A DNA stretch of 32,726 nucleotides from a virus. Under the pieces are notes generated by a model. That model was not told the DNA's origin. It made no database searches and was given only the letters and a program-made list of their open reading frames with translations. The position numbers and the translations under genes are program-made. Of the stretch, positions 7,132 to 14,429 are shown piece after piece. The DNA lies in the IMG/VR virus record IMGVR_UViG_3300026510_000009, positions 1 to 32,726 of that record; one strand, written 5' to 3'. Numbering within the stretch: position 1 is the first letter of the stretch; each line of letters begins with the position of its first letter.

Positions 7132-7596
7132 TTATGTTATTCTTTTGCCATAGCTACATATTAACCCATCTCTAGGATTTCGTGGTACTTTTGCTAGCCA
7201 GCAATTACATCGTTTTTTGTCATTATTTTTAGCATTAAAACTATTATTATCATATAAATTAACGGTTCGAATTGTTGCTAGTGGATTAAATAAGTATGGT
7301 CTAATCGCTTTACCTACATCGGTTATCGGATAATAGGGAAAAGTTACCTGGTTAAATTGTTTAGTGTCAATTATGATCATAATTGTATCGCTCTTGGCGA
7401 CCGAATGAACATAACTAAAGTTAGTATTTTGTAGCTTAATTGCTACACTTTCAACGCCACTCGTTGTAATACTATCTGCGCTAATGCAAACAATATCATC
7501 AACAGCTGAATTTTGTCTCAGGTCGCCGTGGTATGCGAATCCCGTGAAACTAACCAAACTGATTAGCATCATTAATAAGACTGCTCTCGCTTTCAT
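7132..7596 (-). CDS. Exported protein of unknown function inside the tail operon
   Basis: 154 residues from MKARAVLLMMLISLVSFTGF, a convincing signal peptide (basic start, hydrophobic core, cleavage expected near FAYHGD). A longer in-frame start would extend back over a second ATG-containing region inside the upstream gene and lack a signal sequence at the N-terminus. The mature part has no recognised domain. The C-terminus is basic and Cys-containing (KRCNCWLAKVPRNP, LICSYGKR). It overlaps the upstream membrane protein gene by 47 nt in another frame, an arrangement reminiscent of overlapping lysis or membrane gene pairs, but no lipobox is seen. Confidence 0.5.
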   Translation of the reverse strand: MKARAVLLMMLISLVSFTGFAYHGDLRQNSAVDDIVCISADSITTSGVESVAIKLQNTNFSYVHSVAKSDTIMIIIDTKQFNQVTFPYYPITDVGKAIRPYLFNPLATIRTVNLYDNNSFNAKNNDKKRCNCWLAKVPRNPRDGLICSYGKRIT

Positions 7597-7891
7597 ATAT
7601 TTTTTTAGCCAACCGAACCGCTTTAAGCGGGTTGGTTGGGTGATTTTCTTTTTTAAATTCTTCAAACAAATCATCAATTAATTTATCTGCATCTTTTTTT
7701 GTGTTTTGCTGAATAATTGTCATTAAACTTGCAAAGTGTTTTACAGATTTTTCATCATACAAATCAAATTTTTTGACTAAATATTTTTTAATTGTGTCCT
7801 TAAATAAGAACATAAATACTAAAATTAATACTGCAGCAACTAATAAAGTTACTAAAGGATTACTTGCTAAAATTGATACTAATTTTTCCAT
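7550..7891 (-). CDS. Small single-pass membrane protein in the tail operon
   Basis: 113 residues. Residues 10-30 (NPLVTLLVAAVLILVFMFLF) form one membrane span, followed by a charged helical domain (KKFDLYDEKSVKHFASLM, DADKLIDDLFEEFKKE) likely in the cytoplasm. It lies between the DUF6046-like tail gene and an exported-protein gene that begins inside it. A holin-like, spanin-like or superinfection role is possible; there is a separate lysis cassette at 13299-14298. No family recognised. Confidence 0.6.
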   Translation of the reverse strand: MEKLVSILASNPLVTLLVAAVLILVFMFLFKDTIKKYLVKKFDLYDEKSVKHFASLMTIIQQNTKKDADKLIDDLFEEFKKENHPTNPLKAVRLAKKIYESESSLINDANQFG

Positions 7892-7902
7892 TGTTTTGGG
7901 TT

Positions 7903-8616
7903 TTAATCGTTAATATCTAGTAATAATTTATAGTCAAAATCGCTATATGCTTTTATCTCGTAGGCTTGTACATTCTCGCCTTTTGTAAATGGAAAGCTAA
8001 AATCCTCAATTACAATTTGGTTAATACCTAATAGTTGCAATGGTTCACAAAACACTTTAATACTCTTTGGCGTTATCATTATATCACGCAGACGCTCAAA
8101 ATCTTTTATAGGATAACAGTCTTGTACGGAGCCAGTAAGTAAAGAACCAATTAAAACTCCTGTAATGGTAATTTCATAATCTGCTTGATTCCAACGTTCT
8201 TTTATAGAACCACCAATACTAATACCGTTTTTTGTAGTGGATCTTGCCTTTGCTACATTACGGCGTATAATAGTATTTTTACCACTTATGGTTACCATTG
8301 GTTCGTAAGGCAGTAGCCATTTATTACCTGCATCATCTACAAACCAAAACGGAAAGAATTGCTGTGCCTCAGGTGTTGGATCATCGGCTTTCCAAAGATT
8401 TACTTTAAAGTCTGCATTTTCTTGTGCATAATATTCTGTATTCGTTTTAAAGTCTGCATTTTCTTGTGCAATACTTTCTTTATTTTTTAAAGGTAAAAAT
8501 GGAATAGGTGGCAATACGTGTTTCATTAGCTCGTTTTGCACAGCGTTAAATCTTGGAATACTCACTTTTGAGCCAACCAAACTTGCAAATAATATGTCTG
8601 TATTGTTATATCCCAT
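7903..8616 (-). CDS. DUF6046-like tail protein (Mu gpN position)
   Basis: 237 residues between the tape measure and the hub, the place of the Mu N / DNA-circulation-type tail protein. The pattern KARSTTKNGISIGGSIKERW with ADYEITITGVLIG, then YPIKDFERLRDI and an ending with YSDFDYKLLLDI, resembles the DUF6046 family of Bacteroidota phages, whose beta-rich fold probably joins tube to hub. Residues 50-73 contain a 14-residue tandem duplication (AQENADFK twice). Family name given from memory. Confidence 0.6.
   Translation of the reverse strand: MGYNNTDILFASLVGSKVSIPRFNAVQNELMKHVLPPIPFLPLKNKESIAQENADFKTNTEYYAQENADFKVNLWKADDPTPEAQQFFPFWFVDDAGNKWLLPYEPMVTISGKNTIIRRNVAKARSTTKNGISIGGSIKERWNQADYEITITGVLIGSLLTGSVQDCYPIKDFERLRDIMITPKSIKVFCEPLQLLGINQIVIEDFSFPFTKGENVQAYEIKAYSDFDYKLLLDIND
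8404..8470 (-). repeat. 25-nt direct repeat, 42-nt period, inside the DUF6046-like gene
   Basis: Bases 8404-8428 and 8446-8470 are identical over 25 nt. The 42-nt period keeps the reading frame and duplicates the peptide AQENADFK with a short tyrosine-rich linker. Exact nucleotide identity means the duplication is recent or maintained by recombination; loss or gain of a unit would change the protein by 14 residues. Confidence 0.85.
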
Positions 8617-8618
8617 TT

Positions 8619-10631
8619 TTAACTTCCTGCTGTTGTTGCTAGTGCTAATGTTCGTAAAAGTGCATCTGTTCCTGCATCTTGCATTTGCTTTGCACTATCT
8701 TTAAAATCGTTCCCTTTTATATTTAATACGCCTATTAATTGCTCTAATGTAATAGTGATGTAATTGTGTTTTGTTCCTCCTGTTGCTATTGCTTTATTTG
8801 TTTTTGTTCCTGCTCCTTTTCCGCTTCCGCTTGAATTTCCTTTTTTACTAGATGAAGTACCAGGAATAATTGGTGCAGTTACTCCTGTAGGGTCTTCAAC
8901 CTCTGTTTTTACTTTCCATTTAAGAGATGCTCCTGCCTTTCCAAATTCTTTAGCAGATTTAAGAGTAGTTTCTTTTACTTTATTCGCGGCATCTTTTATC
9001 GCCTGAATCCTTTTATCTGTATCTGCATTAATTTTGGCTATCATTTTTTGATTTTCGGTGCTGTCACCAATACCAACTGCCTCTTTAAATTTATACCAAC
9101 CCAGTTTTATTTTATCAATACCTATCATAATTCCATTTACAACTGTTGTAAAATATAACTTGATGCTATCAGCAAATAATTGAAATAATAATTTTCCGCC
9201 CTCAACGGTATGTTTCCACGCTTCACCCCAACCTTCTGTTTTAGATATTACCCATGCTATTGCTGCGGCAATAGCAATAACTATTGCTGGAATTAAGAAA
9301 ACAGGCGACAACATTATGTTTAGAATACCTTGAGCAATTGCCCATCCTTTAGTAGAAGTTGAAACTATGTTAGTCCATAAGGCTTGCATCTTAGTTGCAT
9401 TGGTAACAAAAGCCAACATTTTACTAAATCCTGAAAAGACAGGCAATAAATTACTTATATCAAAAGCAATTCCGCCAAGTGCCTTGGCATAACCTAATGC
9501 ACTATCTGTTGCGTTAAATAAAGTAATTTTAAAATCATCAATTCGTGTTTTTAAACGTGCATTTTTTTCTGCAGGTGAGTCCATTACAATTGCCGCCTGT
9601 TCATAAGCCGTATTAGTCCCTACAATTGCTTTGGTTAATCTTTCCTGTTCGTCAATGCCGTTAATTAAAGCAAGCGCTGCATTACTATTTTCTCTACCAA
9701 ATAGTTTAGTAACTAATGCGCTGTCTCCCATTATCTTTTTTAATGGCTTTAGCCTTTCAGCAAGTGTGCTATTTTTATCAGTCAATTTAGATATATCAAC
9801 TCCTGCAGCTTGTAGTTCAGTTCTTACATCTTTAGGTAAAAACCGACCAGTTGCTAATACGGATATTGTATTTCTTAAGGCAACACCTCCTGCCGCTCCT
9901 TTTTTTCCTGCTTTGTCCAATACTTGAATTGCGGCAGCAGTTTCTTCAAAACTTACCTTTGCCATTTTTGCCGCCATACCACTTTGCTCAAGTGCTGCCT
10001 TTTGCTGTGGTAATTCTGCCGAGCCTTCTTTTGCAGCTGCTGCCATAATGTTCATCATACGACTCATTTCTTGGCTTGCTTTTATAGGATCATTGAGTGA
10101 TACTTGATATTGGTTCATTGCCGTACTTAATACTTCTGTTGCAGCTCTTGTATCTCCACCCATAGTTTTGCTTAAGGTGTTTACTTGATCGCCCATACTA
10201 CTTAATGCTTCAGGAACTTTTGCAATTTCTGGGCTTAATTGCGATAATATAAGTTTGTACGATTCTACTCCTTGAGCCGCAGAACCACCAAAAGTTTTAG
10301 CCGATTTACGTGCCGTTTTTTCAATTGCTTGTAATTGAGTATCCGTTACATCAGTAATTGCTTTTAAGTCTGCAAGCGATGTGCTTAATTTTACACCAGG
10401 ATCTGCTAACGATTCAAAACCAGTAGCGGCAGATTGTACGTTTTGAATAAGTGAGTGTAAATTTACTTGGCTAAGTTTAGAATTAATCTTGTCAATTGCC
10501 TTCGAAAAATTACCACTTAATTTATTTACATCTTTTCTTACCTTATTGAGACTTTTATCCAGCTTCAATATTTTAGCAGTTACTTTATCTGCCGAAGATG
10601 TAAAAATAAGATTGTAATTTAAAGTACTCAA
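8619..10631 (-). CDS. Tail tape measure protein
   Basis: 670 residues, the longest tail gene. The N-terminus is helical. Residues about 95-360 have the TP901-type tape measure core (TARKSAKTFGGSAAQGVESY, LSTAMNQYQVSLNDP, AAAIQVLDKAGKKGAAGGVA). A hydrophobic region follows at about 430-465 (IMLSPVFLIPAIVIAIAAAI), as expected for the part inserted into the host membrane, then a charged Gly/Ser/Lys-rich linker. It starts 4 nt after the stop of the frameshifted chaperone ORF. Length fits a tail of roughly 100 nm, using the usual 0.15 nm per residue rule. Confidence 0.9.
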   Translation of the reverse strand: MSTLNYNLIFTSSADKVTAKILKLDKSLNKVRKDVNKLSGNFSKAIDKINSKLSQVNLHSLIQNVQSAATGFESLADPGVKLSTSLADLKAITDVTDTQLQAIEKTARKSAKTFGGSAAQGVESYKLILSQLSPEIAKVPEALSSMGDQVNTLSKTMGGDTRAATEVLSTAMNQYQVSLNDPIKASQEMSRMMNIMAAAAKEGSAELPQQKAALEQSGMAAKMAKVSFEETAAAIQVLDKAGKKGAAGGVALRNTISVLATGRFLPKDVRTELQAAGVDISKLTDKNSTLAERLKPLKKIMGDSALVTKLFGRENSNAALALINGIDEQERLTKAIVGTNTAYEQAAIVMDSPAEKNARLKTRIDDFKITLFNATDSALGYAKALGGIAFDISNLLPVFSGFSKMLAFVTNATKMQALWTNIVSTSTKGWAIAQGILNIMLSPVFLIPAIVIAIAAAIAWVISKTEGWGEAWKHTVEGGKLLFQLFADSIKLYFTTVVNGIMIGIDKIKLGWYKFKEAVGIGDSTENQKMIAKINADTDKRIQAIKDAANKVKETTLKSAKEFGKAGASLKWKVKTEVEDPTGVTAPIIPGTSSSKKGNSSGSGKGAGTKTNKAIATGGTKHNYITITLEQLIGVLNIKGNDFKDSAKQMQDAGTDALLRTLALATTAGS

Positions 10632-10634
10632 GGT

Positions 10635-10817
10635 TTATTGATTTTCAAGTTTTCTAATATGTTCTAATTCCTTTAATCGCATTGCCCATTCTAAGTCACT
10701 AAGGCTGTCAGGATCAATTCGCATATAGTAACGCAGTTGTGCGTTACTAATACGAATGTAATCGGTTGGGTCAACTGCTGCAGCCTTTAGAGCTTTTCCA
10801 GTTTTGCATCTTTTATC
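10635..10817 (-). CDS. Tail assembly chaperone extension (T) reached by -1 frameshift
   Basis: In the -1 frame relative to the chaperone gene there is an open stretch from 10817 to the stop at 10637-10635. It has no start codon in the relevant part but clearly protein-like content: ALKAAAVDPTDYIRIS, then DSLSDLEWAMRLKELEHIRK. The overlap includes GGAAAAG at 10799-10793, where tRNA-Lys on AAG can re-pair on AAA two codons before the zero-frame stop. Slippage there would give a 151-residue fusion (99 + 52). Tail chaperone fusion by programmed frameshift between tube and tape measure genes is well established in lambda, P2 and Mu. The exact slip site is inferred. Confidence 0.75.
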   Translation of the reverse strand, partial: DKRCKTGKALKAAAVDPTDYIRISNAQLRYYMRIDPDSLSDLEWAMRLKELEHIRKLENQ

Positions 10818-11089
10818 TCAATGATTTCTGCTAGTTGAGCAGAAACGGACATAAAATAAGAATCCTTAGTTTTAATTTCTTCATCTCCAGCAAGCCAACA
10901 ATTCTTTAATAGAATTTCGTTAAACTTCATTGGATCTTTTGTTCCAACAGCACTTGCATAAGAAAGCGTTTTTCTGTCAGGAGATTTTAAATAACAGACT
11001 TTATCTTCAACTGTTATTTTAAATACATTTTCAAATTGTGCTTTCCACGCATCAATTTGCTCTTGTGTTACTTGGTTTGTTTTTCCCAT
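10787..11089 (-). CDS. Tail assembly chaperone (G-type)
   Basis: 100 residues, MGKTNQVTQEQIDAWKAQFE..., between tube and tape measure genes. The middle (KVCYLKSPDRKTLSYASAVG, FNEILLKNCWLAGDEEI) matches the alpha/beta core of gpG/gp13-type chaperones in Bacteroidota phages. It begins 2 nt after the tube stop. Its last codons (GAA AAG CTC TAA) provide the likely slippery site for the longer GT form. It would coat the tape measure during tail assembly. Confidence 0.75.
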   Translation of the reverse strand: MGKTNQVTQEQIDAWKAQFENVFKITVEDKVCYLKSPDRKTLSYASAVGTKDPMKFNEILLKNCWLAGDEEIKTKDSYFMSVSAQLAEIIEIKDAKLEKL

Positions 11090-11091
11090 TT

Positions 11092-11505
11092 TTACGCTTG
11101 ATTTTTAATGTTAATACATATAAAAGGCAGGGTTATTTCCATAAACTTATCGCCTTGTTTTAGTTCTTTTGCTGCCTCGGTAAAACGAATTCCCTGAGCT
11201 CTATCAGTAATTATAGCATTTCCAGCAGATGGATTACCGTACCCAAATAAACCATCTAGAGAAAGGCTAAGTACTGAACCATTTCCTGCTTCTACTAGCG
11301 CTTCATACTCGCTCTGTAGTAAAGTAATTTCACCTTCGTAAGCAATGTTACCACTTTGTATAGAGTGTGGATTTCTACCTTTGGCATATAACGCCTCACG
11401 TTCTATTTTTTCGCTGTATTTTACGGCTCTAATTCCCGTAAGGTCACGACCTCCTAAAATTAAGGTAAGGTCTGCCCATTCGTATTGTCTTGAATCAAAA
11501 CTCAT
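11092..11505 (-). CDS. Tail tube protein
   Basis: 137 residues directly after the sheath gene (3 nt gap). The pattern QYEWADLTLILGGRDLTGIR, KIEREALYAKGRNPHSIQSG, then YEGEITLLQSEYEAL, and a C-terminal FMEITLPFICI matches the beta-sandwich tube proteins (Mu gpM-like) of myoviruses. It forms the inner tube within the contractile sheath. Confidence 0.8.
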   Translation of the reverse strand: MSFDSRQYEWADLTLILGGRDLTGIRAVKYSEKIEREALYAKGRNPHSIQSGNIAYEGEITLLQSEYEALVEAGNGSVLSLSLDGLFGYGNPSAGNAIITDRAQGIRFTEAAKELKQGDKFMEITLPFICINIKNQA

Positions 11506-11508
11506 TTT

Positions 11509-12735
11509 CTAATTATTTAAGGTTACATCATAGCCAAGTAATATATCAAACCAACGGGCATAGCCTTTTGGTCTAACTTTTAGGCTTAATTCTATTTTAT
11601 TAGTGCTTACCACGTTTTTAGTTAAATCAAAAGTGGCTTTTACTCCCAAATCGTTTTTGTCATTAGGGTTAGCAGATAGCTCATTATTTGCAGTCATTTG
11701 TTGTGCAATAGCTCGCTCTATATTTCCTTCTACTGTTTTAGCGTAAAATGGCGAAATAGTGCCGTCATTATTTACATTAAAATCTGCAAGAATTTCGTTG
11801 CTTGCTACATTGTGTGCTATGCGGTAGGCTTTATCAATAACACGTCTACGGCTAATATAATGATAGTCATCAGTCTCAGCAGTAGCTAATGGATCATCAG
11901 TAATATAATATCCTGACTTACCAACATGTGTTCTAAAAGTAATGTAGCCTTTATCATGTAAAGATTCTACATCATATAACTCAATAACTTTATCTACTAC
12001 AAAAGCACCTAATGTAGCTAGTGACCCTGTTTTTACTTTACCCGCATTTTCATGAACATGTATTTTTGCTAAACGAGCCGCCAAAATATGGTTTGCAGTT
12101 CCATAGCTTACAGGCGCATCAATTCGCTTCTTGGTGTCACCCAAAAATATAGCCACACGGTTATCATTGCCAGTTAACAACGTAGGTAAATCAATATGGT
12201 TACCGTTGAATGCGTAGCCCTCTATTATTGCAATAAAAGGAGCGTATTTTTTGTTTGTATAGTTTACGGCTAAAAGCTGTGCTTTTTGCTTAGCAATCAT
12301 AACATCTTCATCCATTCCGTCTGTAATTACAGCTGTATATGATGCATCTGGAGAAAATTTAGTAATCAATGCTGTTAGTTTGCCATTTGCAGCGTCAAGT
12401 AATTGTTCAGCTGGGGCTTTTCCTGTTGTAGCGTCTGGAGTGAACCAGTCGCTTACTTTATCCGTTTTTGGAAATCCCATTAACCAAAGCTCTTGACCTT
12501 CTCCTGCTTCTTCATAAAACTCACGTAATGTTTTATAAAGTATGTAGTTGTCAACGTCAGGTAGTATTCCTAAAGTGGCTACGTCTTGCATTCCTTTAAC
12601 AACATATGGTGTTTCTAATTCAAATTTGCCTGCAACGGCTACAGATGAGGCTAACAAACCAAACACCCCATCTGCTGTAGAAACTACAGAACCTAAGTTG
12701 CCGTTGTCAAACTTTATTTTTATTCTTGGTAACAT
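11509..12735 (-). CDS. Contractile tail sheath protein (DUF2586-like, Mu gpL equivalent)
   Basis: 408 residues. The N-terminus has IKIKFDNGNLGSVVSTADGV. The middle carries AFIAIIEGYAF-type strands, RVAIFLGD and ILAARLAKIHVHENAGKV, and the C-terminal domain carries GYYITDDPLATAETDDYHY, SRRRVIDKAYRIAHN and YARWFDILLGYDVTLN. These are characteristic of the DUF2586 sheath family. It lies upstream of tube, chaperone and tape measure genes, the usual myovirus order. Confidence 0.88.
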   Translation of the reverse strand: MLPRIKIKFDNGNLGSVVSTADGVFGLLASSVAVAGKFELETPYVVKGMQDVATLGILPDVDNYILYKTLREFYEEAGEGQELWLMGFPKTDKVSDWFTPDATTGKAPAEQLLDAANGKLTALITKFSPDASYTAVITDGMDEDVMIAKQKAQLLAVNYTNKKYAPFIAIIEGYAFNGNHIDLPTLLTGNDNRVAIFLGDTKKRIDAPVSYGTANHILAARLAKIHVHENAGKVKTGSLATLGAFVVDKVIELYDVESLHDKGYITFRTHVGKSGYYITDDPLATAETDDYHYISRRRVIDKAYRIAHNVASNEILADFNVNNDGTISPFYAKTVEGNIERAIAQQMTANNELSANPNDKNDLGVKATFDLTKNVVSTNKIELSLKVRPKGYARWFDILLGYDVTLNN

Positions 12736-12755
12736 ATATTAAATGTGTTTTAAGT

Positions 12756-13295
12756 TTAATTTAATTGTCCTTTAAAAGGAACTGTTATTTTATTTGGGTC
12801 ATCCAAATAGGCGCTAACTGCTACTCTTATTTCATCAATTGTTTCTGCCCCGTTTAGTGGAACTTCGTTGTCTTTTACATAAAGCATAAGCTCGTCAATT
12901 GTTGCGTTAGTTACGTTAGTATCATCTTCTACTTTATCGTCTTCAATTTCTTTAGCTTCAGCTGTTAGCTTAGCTATTCTATCTTTTCCTGCGGAAATAA
13001 CTGTTTTTGCCGTTTCATTTTTTAGTGCAGTTTCAATGTCTGCTACTGTTTTCATATTTTCAATAGCATCAATTCGTAGCTTAGCCTTTTGGTTATTGCT
13101 TAATTCTTTTCCCGTGGTTTTTGAGCTAGTTTGTTTAGCCTTATTTGTACCTTTACGAGTTACTGTTAGTACAGCTTTGTCTTTCAACTTATCAGCGTAT
13201 GTTTTAGCGTCATGCTCTGTGAAGAATGCAATACCGTCACTAGTTTTGTAATACGCTTCTAATCTTGTGTTTTCTTTGAAAATAGGATCTTTCAT
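12756..13295 (-). CDS. Head-tail region structural protein, unknown
   Basis: 179 residues. The N-terminus (YYKTSDGIAFFTEHDAKTYA) resembles short modules found in Bacteroidota phage head operons. The centre is a Lys/Thr/Ala-rich helical linker, and the C-terminal 40 residues (TIDELMLYVKDNEVPLNGAE, IRVAVSAYL) resemble a small SAP/HeH-like or LEM-like helical fold. It sits between the lysis cassette and the tail sheath, where Mu has head-tail joining genes. Function is not assignable from the sequence. Confidence 0.6.
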   Translation of the reverse strand: MKDPIFKENTRLEAYYKTSDGIAFFTEHDAKTYADKLKDKAVLTVTRKGTNKAKQTSSKTTGKELSNNQKAKLRIDAIENMKTVADIETALKNETAKTVISAGKDRIAKLTAEAKEIEDDKVEDDTNVTNATIDELMLYVKDNEVPLNGAETIDEIRVAVSAYLDDPNKITVPFKGQLN

Positions 13296-13298
13296 AAT

Positions 13299-13652
13299 TT
13301 ATTGCTTTTTATGCTTTTTAAATATTCGTTTTAAAAAGCGAGGTTTATTTTTTTTAGGTGCAATTGTTATTACACTGTCTTTATGCTGTTGAATAAGCTT
13401 GTTTTTTGTACTTGGGTCAATAACTATTGTAATAGGGTCAGCCTTAGTAGACTTTACCTTTCTTATTTCTGTTTTCACTTGATTCGTAATTGATGTTGTT
13501 TGCTTTTTTATTGCCAGCTCAATAGTAGATTTTTGCTGCTCTACTATTATATTAGCGGCATTTATAGCAACTATGTATCCAATGGATACGCCAACAATTA
13601 CCGAAATAAGTGTCAGTATTAAATTTTCTGCTATGTTTTTCCAGTTAATCAT
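13299..13652 (-). CDS. Membrane-anchored coiled protein, candidate inner-membrane spanin (Rz-like)
   Basis: 117 residues: a membrane span at about 9-36 (LILTLISVIVGVSIGYIVAI), then a polar helical stretch (VEQQKSTIELAIKKQTTSIT, QVKTEIRKVKSTK) and a very basic tail (FLKRIFKKHKKQ). It follows the endolysin gene with a 4-nt overlap, as spanins often do. No outer-membrane partner with a lipobox is visible inside or next to it, so the spanin call rests on topology and position. Confidence 0.55.
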   Translation of the reverse strand: MINWKNIAENLILTLISVIVGVSIGYIVAINAANIIVEQQKSTIELAIKKQTTSITNQVKTEIRKVKSTKADPITIVIDPSTKNKLIQQHKDSVITIAPKKNKPRFLKRIFKKHKKQ

Positions 13653-14005
13653 ACGTTCATTTCAAAGTGTGGTGTATCAATAAAACCATCTTTTATATCG
13701 TTTTTGTTCCAATCGCCTCCCCAACGGTTAAGCGGATGTAGGGTTTCCCAATAATCACCAACTATTTTAATAATATCCCAGTTATAAGTAAGTTCGTTAT
13801 CTACAAAAAAATTGAAGTCAACTGCCAATCGTTTTAAATGGTTAGAATGCATTGTTTTGCTTTTACCACTTTGCATATAAATAAGCTGTTGCTCTCTAGT
13901 ACGATATGCCTCACCAAAGGTTAATTCTATACCTTTTTCATTGGCAAATACAATAAGCTTTGCAATGTTTTTAGTAAATATTCTTTGGTATTGGCTTAAT
14001 TTCAT
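13649..14005 (-). CDS. Endolysin, M15-type D-Ala/L-Ala-D-Glu peptidase
   Basis: 118 residues. The zinc peptidase signature SNHLKRLAVDFNFF (SxHxxxxAxD, about residues 79-92) supplies the first His and Asp ligands, and DTPHFEM near the C-terminus supplies the catalytic/ligand His and Glu region. FGEAYRTREQQ matches the arginine-containing substrate strand of VanY/endolysin family members. It is compact and single-domain with no cell-wall-binding module. It overlaps the holin-like gene by one base and the Rz-like gene by four, forming a three-gene lysis cassette. Confidence 0.85.
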   Translation of the reverse strand: MKLSQYQRIFTKNIAKLIVFANEKGIELTFGEAYRTREQQLIYMQSGKSKTMHSNHLKRLAVDFNFFVDNELTYNWDIIKIVGDYWETLHPLNRWGGDWNKNDIKDGFIDTPHFEMNV

Positions 14006-14298
14006 TACTTCCCGTTTTTTCCGTTTAACTGTTTAAATTTTTGCAGTTCCATTACAAGCTCTCTATTGGTAGCGATTAATTTTCGGTTGATGTTTTCTAG
14101 CTTCATCAATTCCTCTATGGCTTTGTCTAAACGCATTGCCATATCGTCTAGTAAGCCTTGATAATATTTTGCCGCTTTTATCTCGCCCTCAGTTTCCATT
14201 GTTTTAAGTTCCTGTGCATTTTTCTTACGTGCAAAAAACCAAGCTATTAAAGCCGTGAAAAACGGAATACCAACAGATGTAAGTAATTCTTGTATCAT
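14005..14298 (-). CDS. Holin-like protein with one membrane span and coiled coil
   Basis: 97 residues. Residues 5-24 (LLTSVGIPFFTALIAWFFAR) form a single membrane span, followed by a long amphipathic helix (LLDDMAMRLDKAIEELMKLE...). Single-span small proteins immediately before an endolysin are usually holins, though a chaperone-like membrane protein is possible. It is the first gene after the capsid gene and the structured element, beginning 13 nt beyond the element's terminal A-tract. Confidence 0.6.
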   Translation of the reverse strand: MIQELLTSVGIPFFTALIAWFFARKKNAQELKTMETEGEIKAAKYYQGLLDDMAMRLDKAIEELMKLENINRKLIATNRELVMELQKFKQLNGKNGK

Positions 14299-14310
14299 TT
14301 TAATAGTTTT

Positions 14311-14422
14311 AAAAAAGGTACCGTGTGTTCTAGATTGTCATAAATATTGTACAACTTTATCACTCAAGTAATGGGTTGTAATATCACGCGTATTCTAGAT
14401 TCGGCGTGAGACTCACGGTACC
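14311..14422 (-). ncRNA. Structured RNA-like element with terminal U-tract, between capsid and lysis genes
   Basis: Read on the minus strand: outer stem GGTACCGTG (14422-14414) with CACGGTACC (14325-14317), then six T. Inside are two more helices. One is CACGC/GCGTG (14408-14404 with 14389-14385) enclosing the palindrome TCTAGA. The other pairs 14384-14375 with 14355-14344 and has an inner ATTAC/GTGAT hairpin. The result is a three-way junction. A second TCTAGA at 14329-14334 could pair with the hairpin-loop copy. The U-tract suggests termination or a processed small RNA. It starts 7 nt after the capsid stop codon and contains no ORF. Function unknown. Confidence 0.7.
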
Positions 14423-14429
14423 TAAATTA

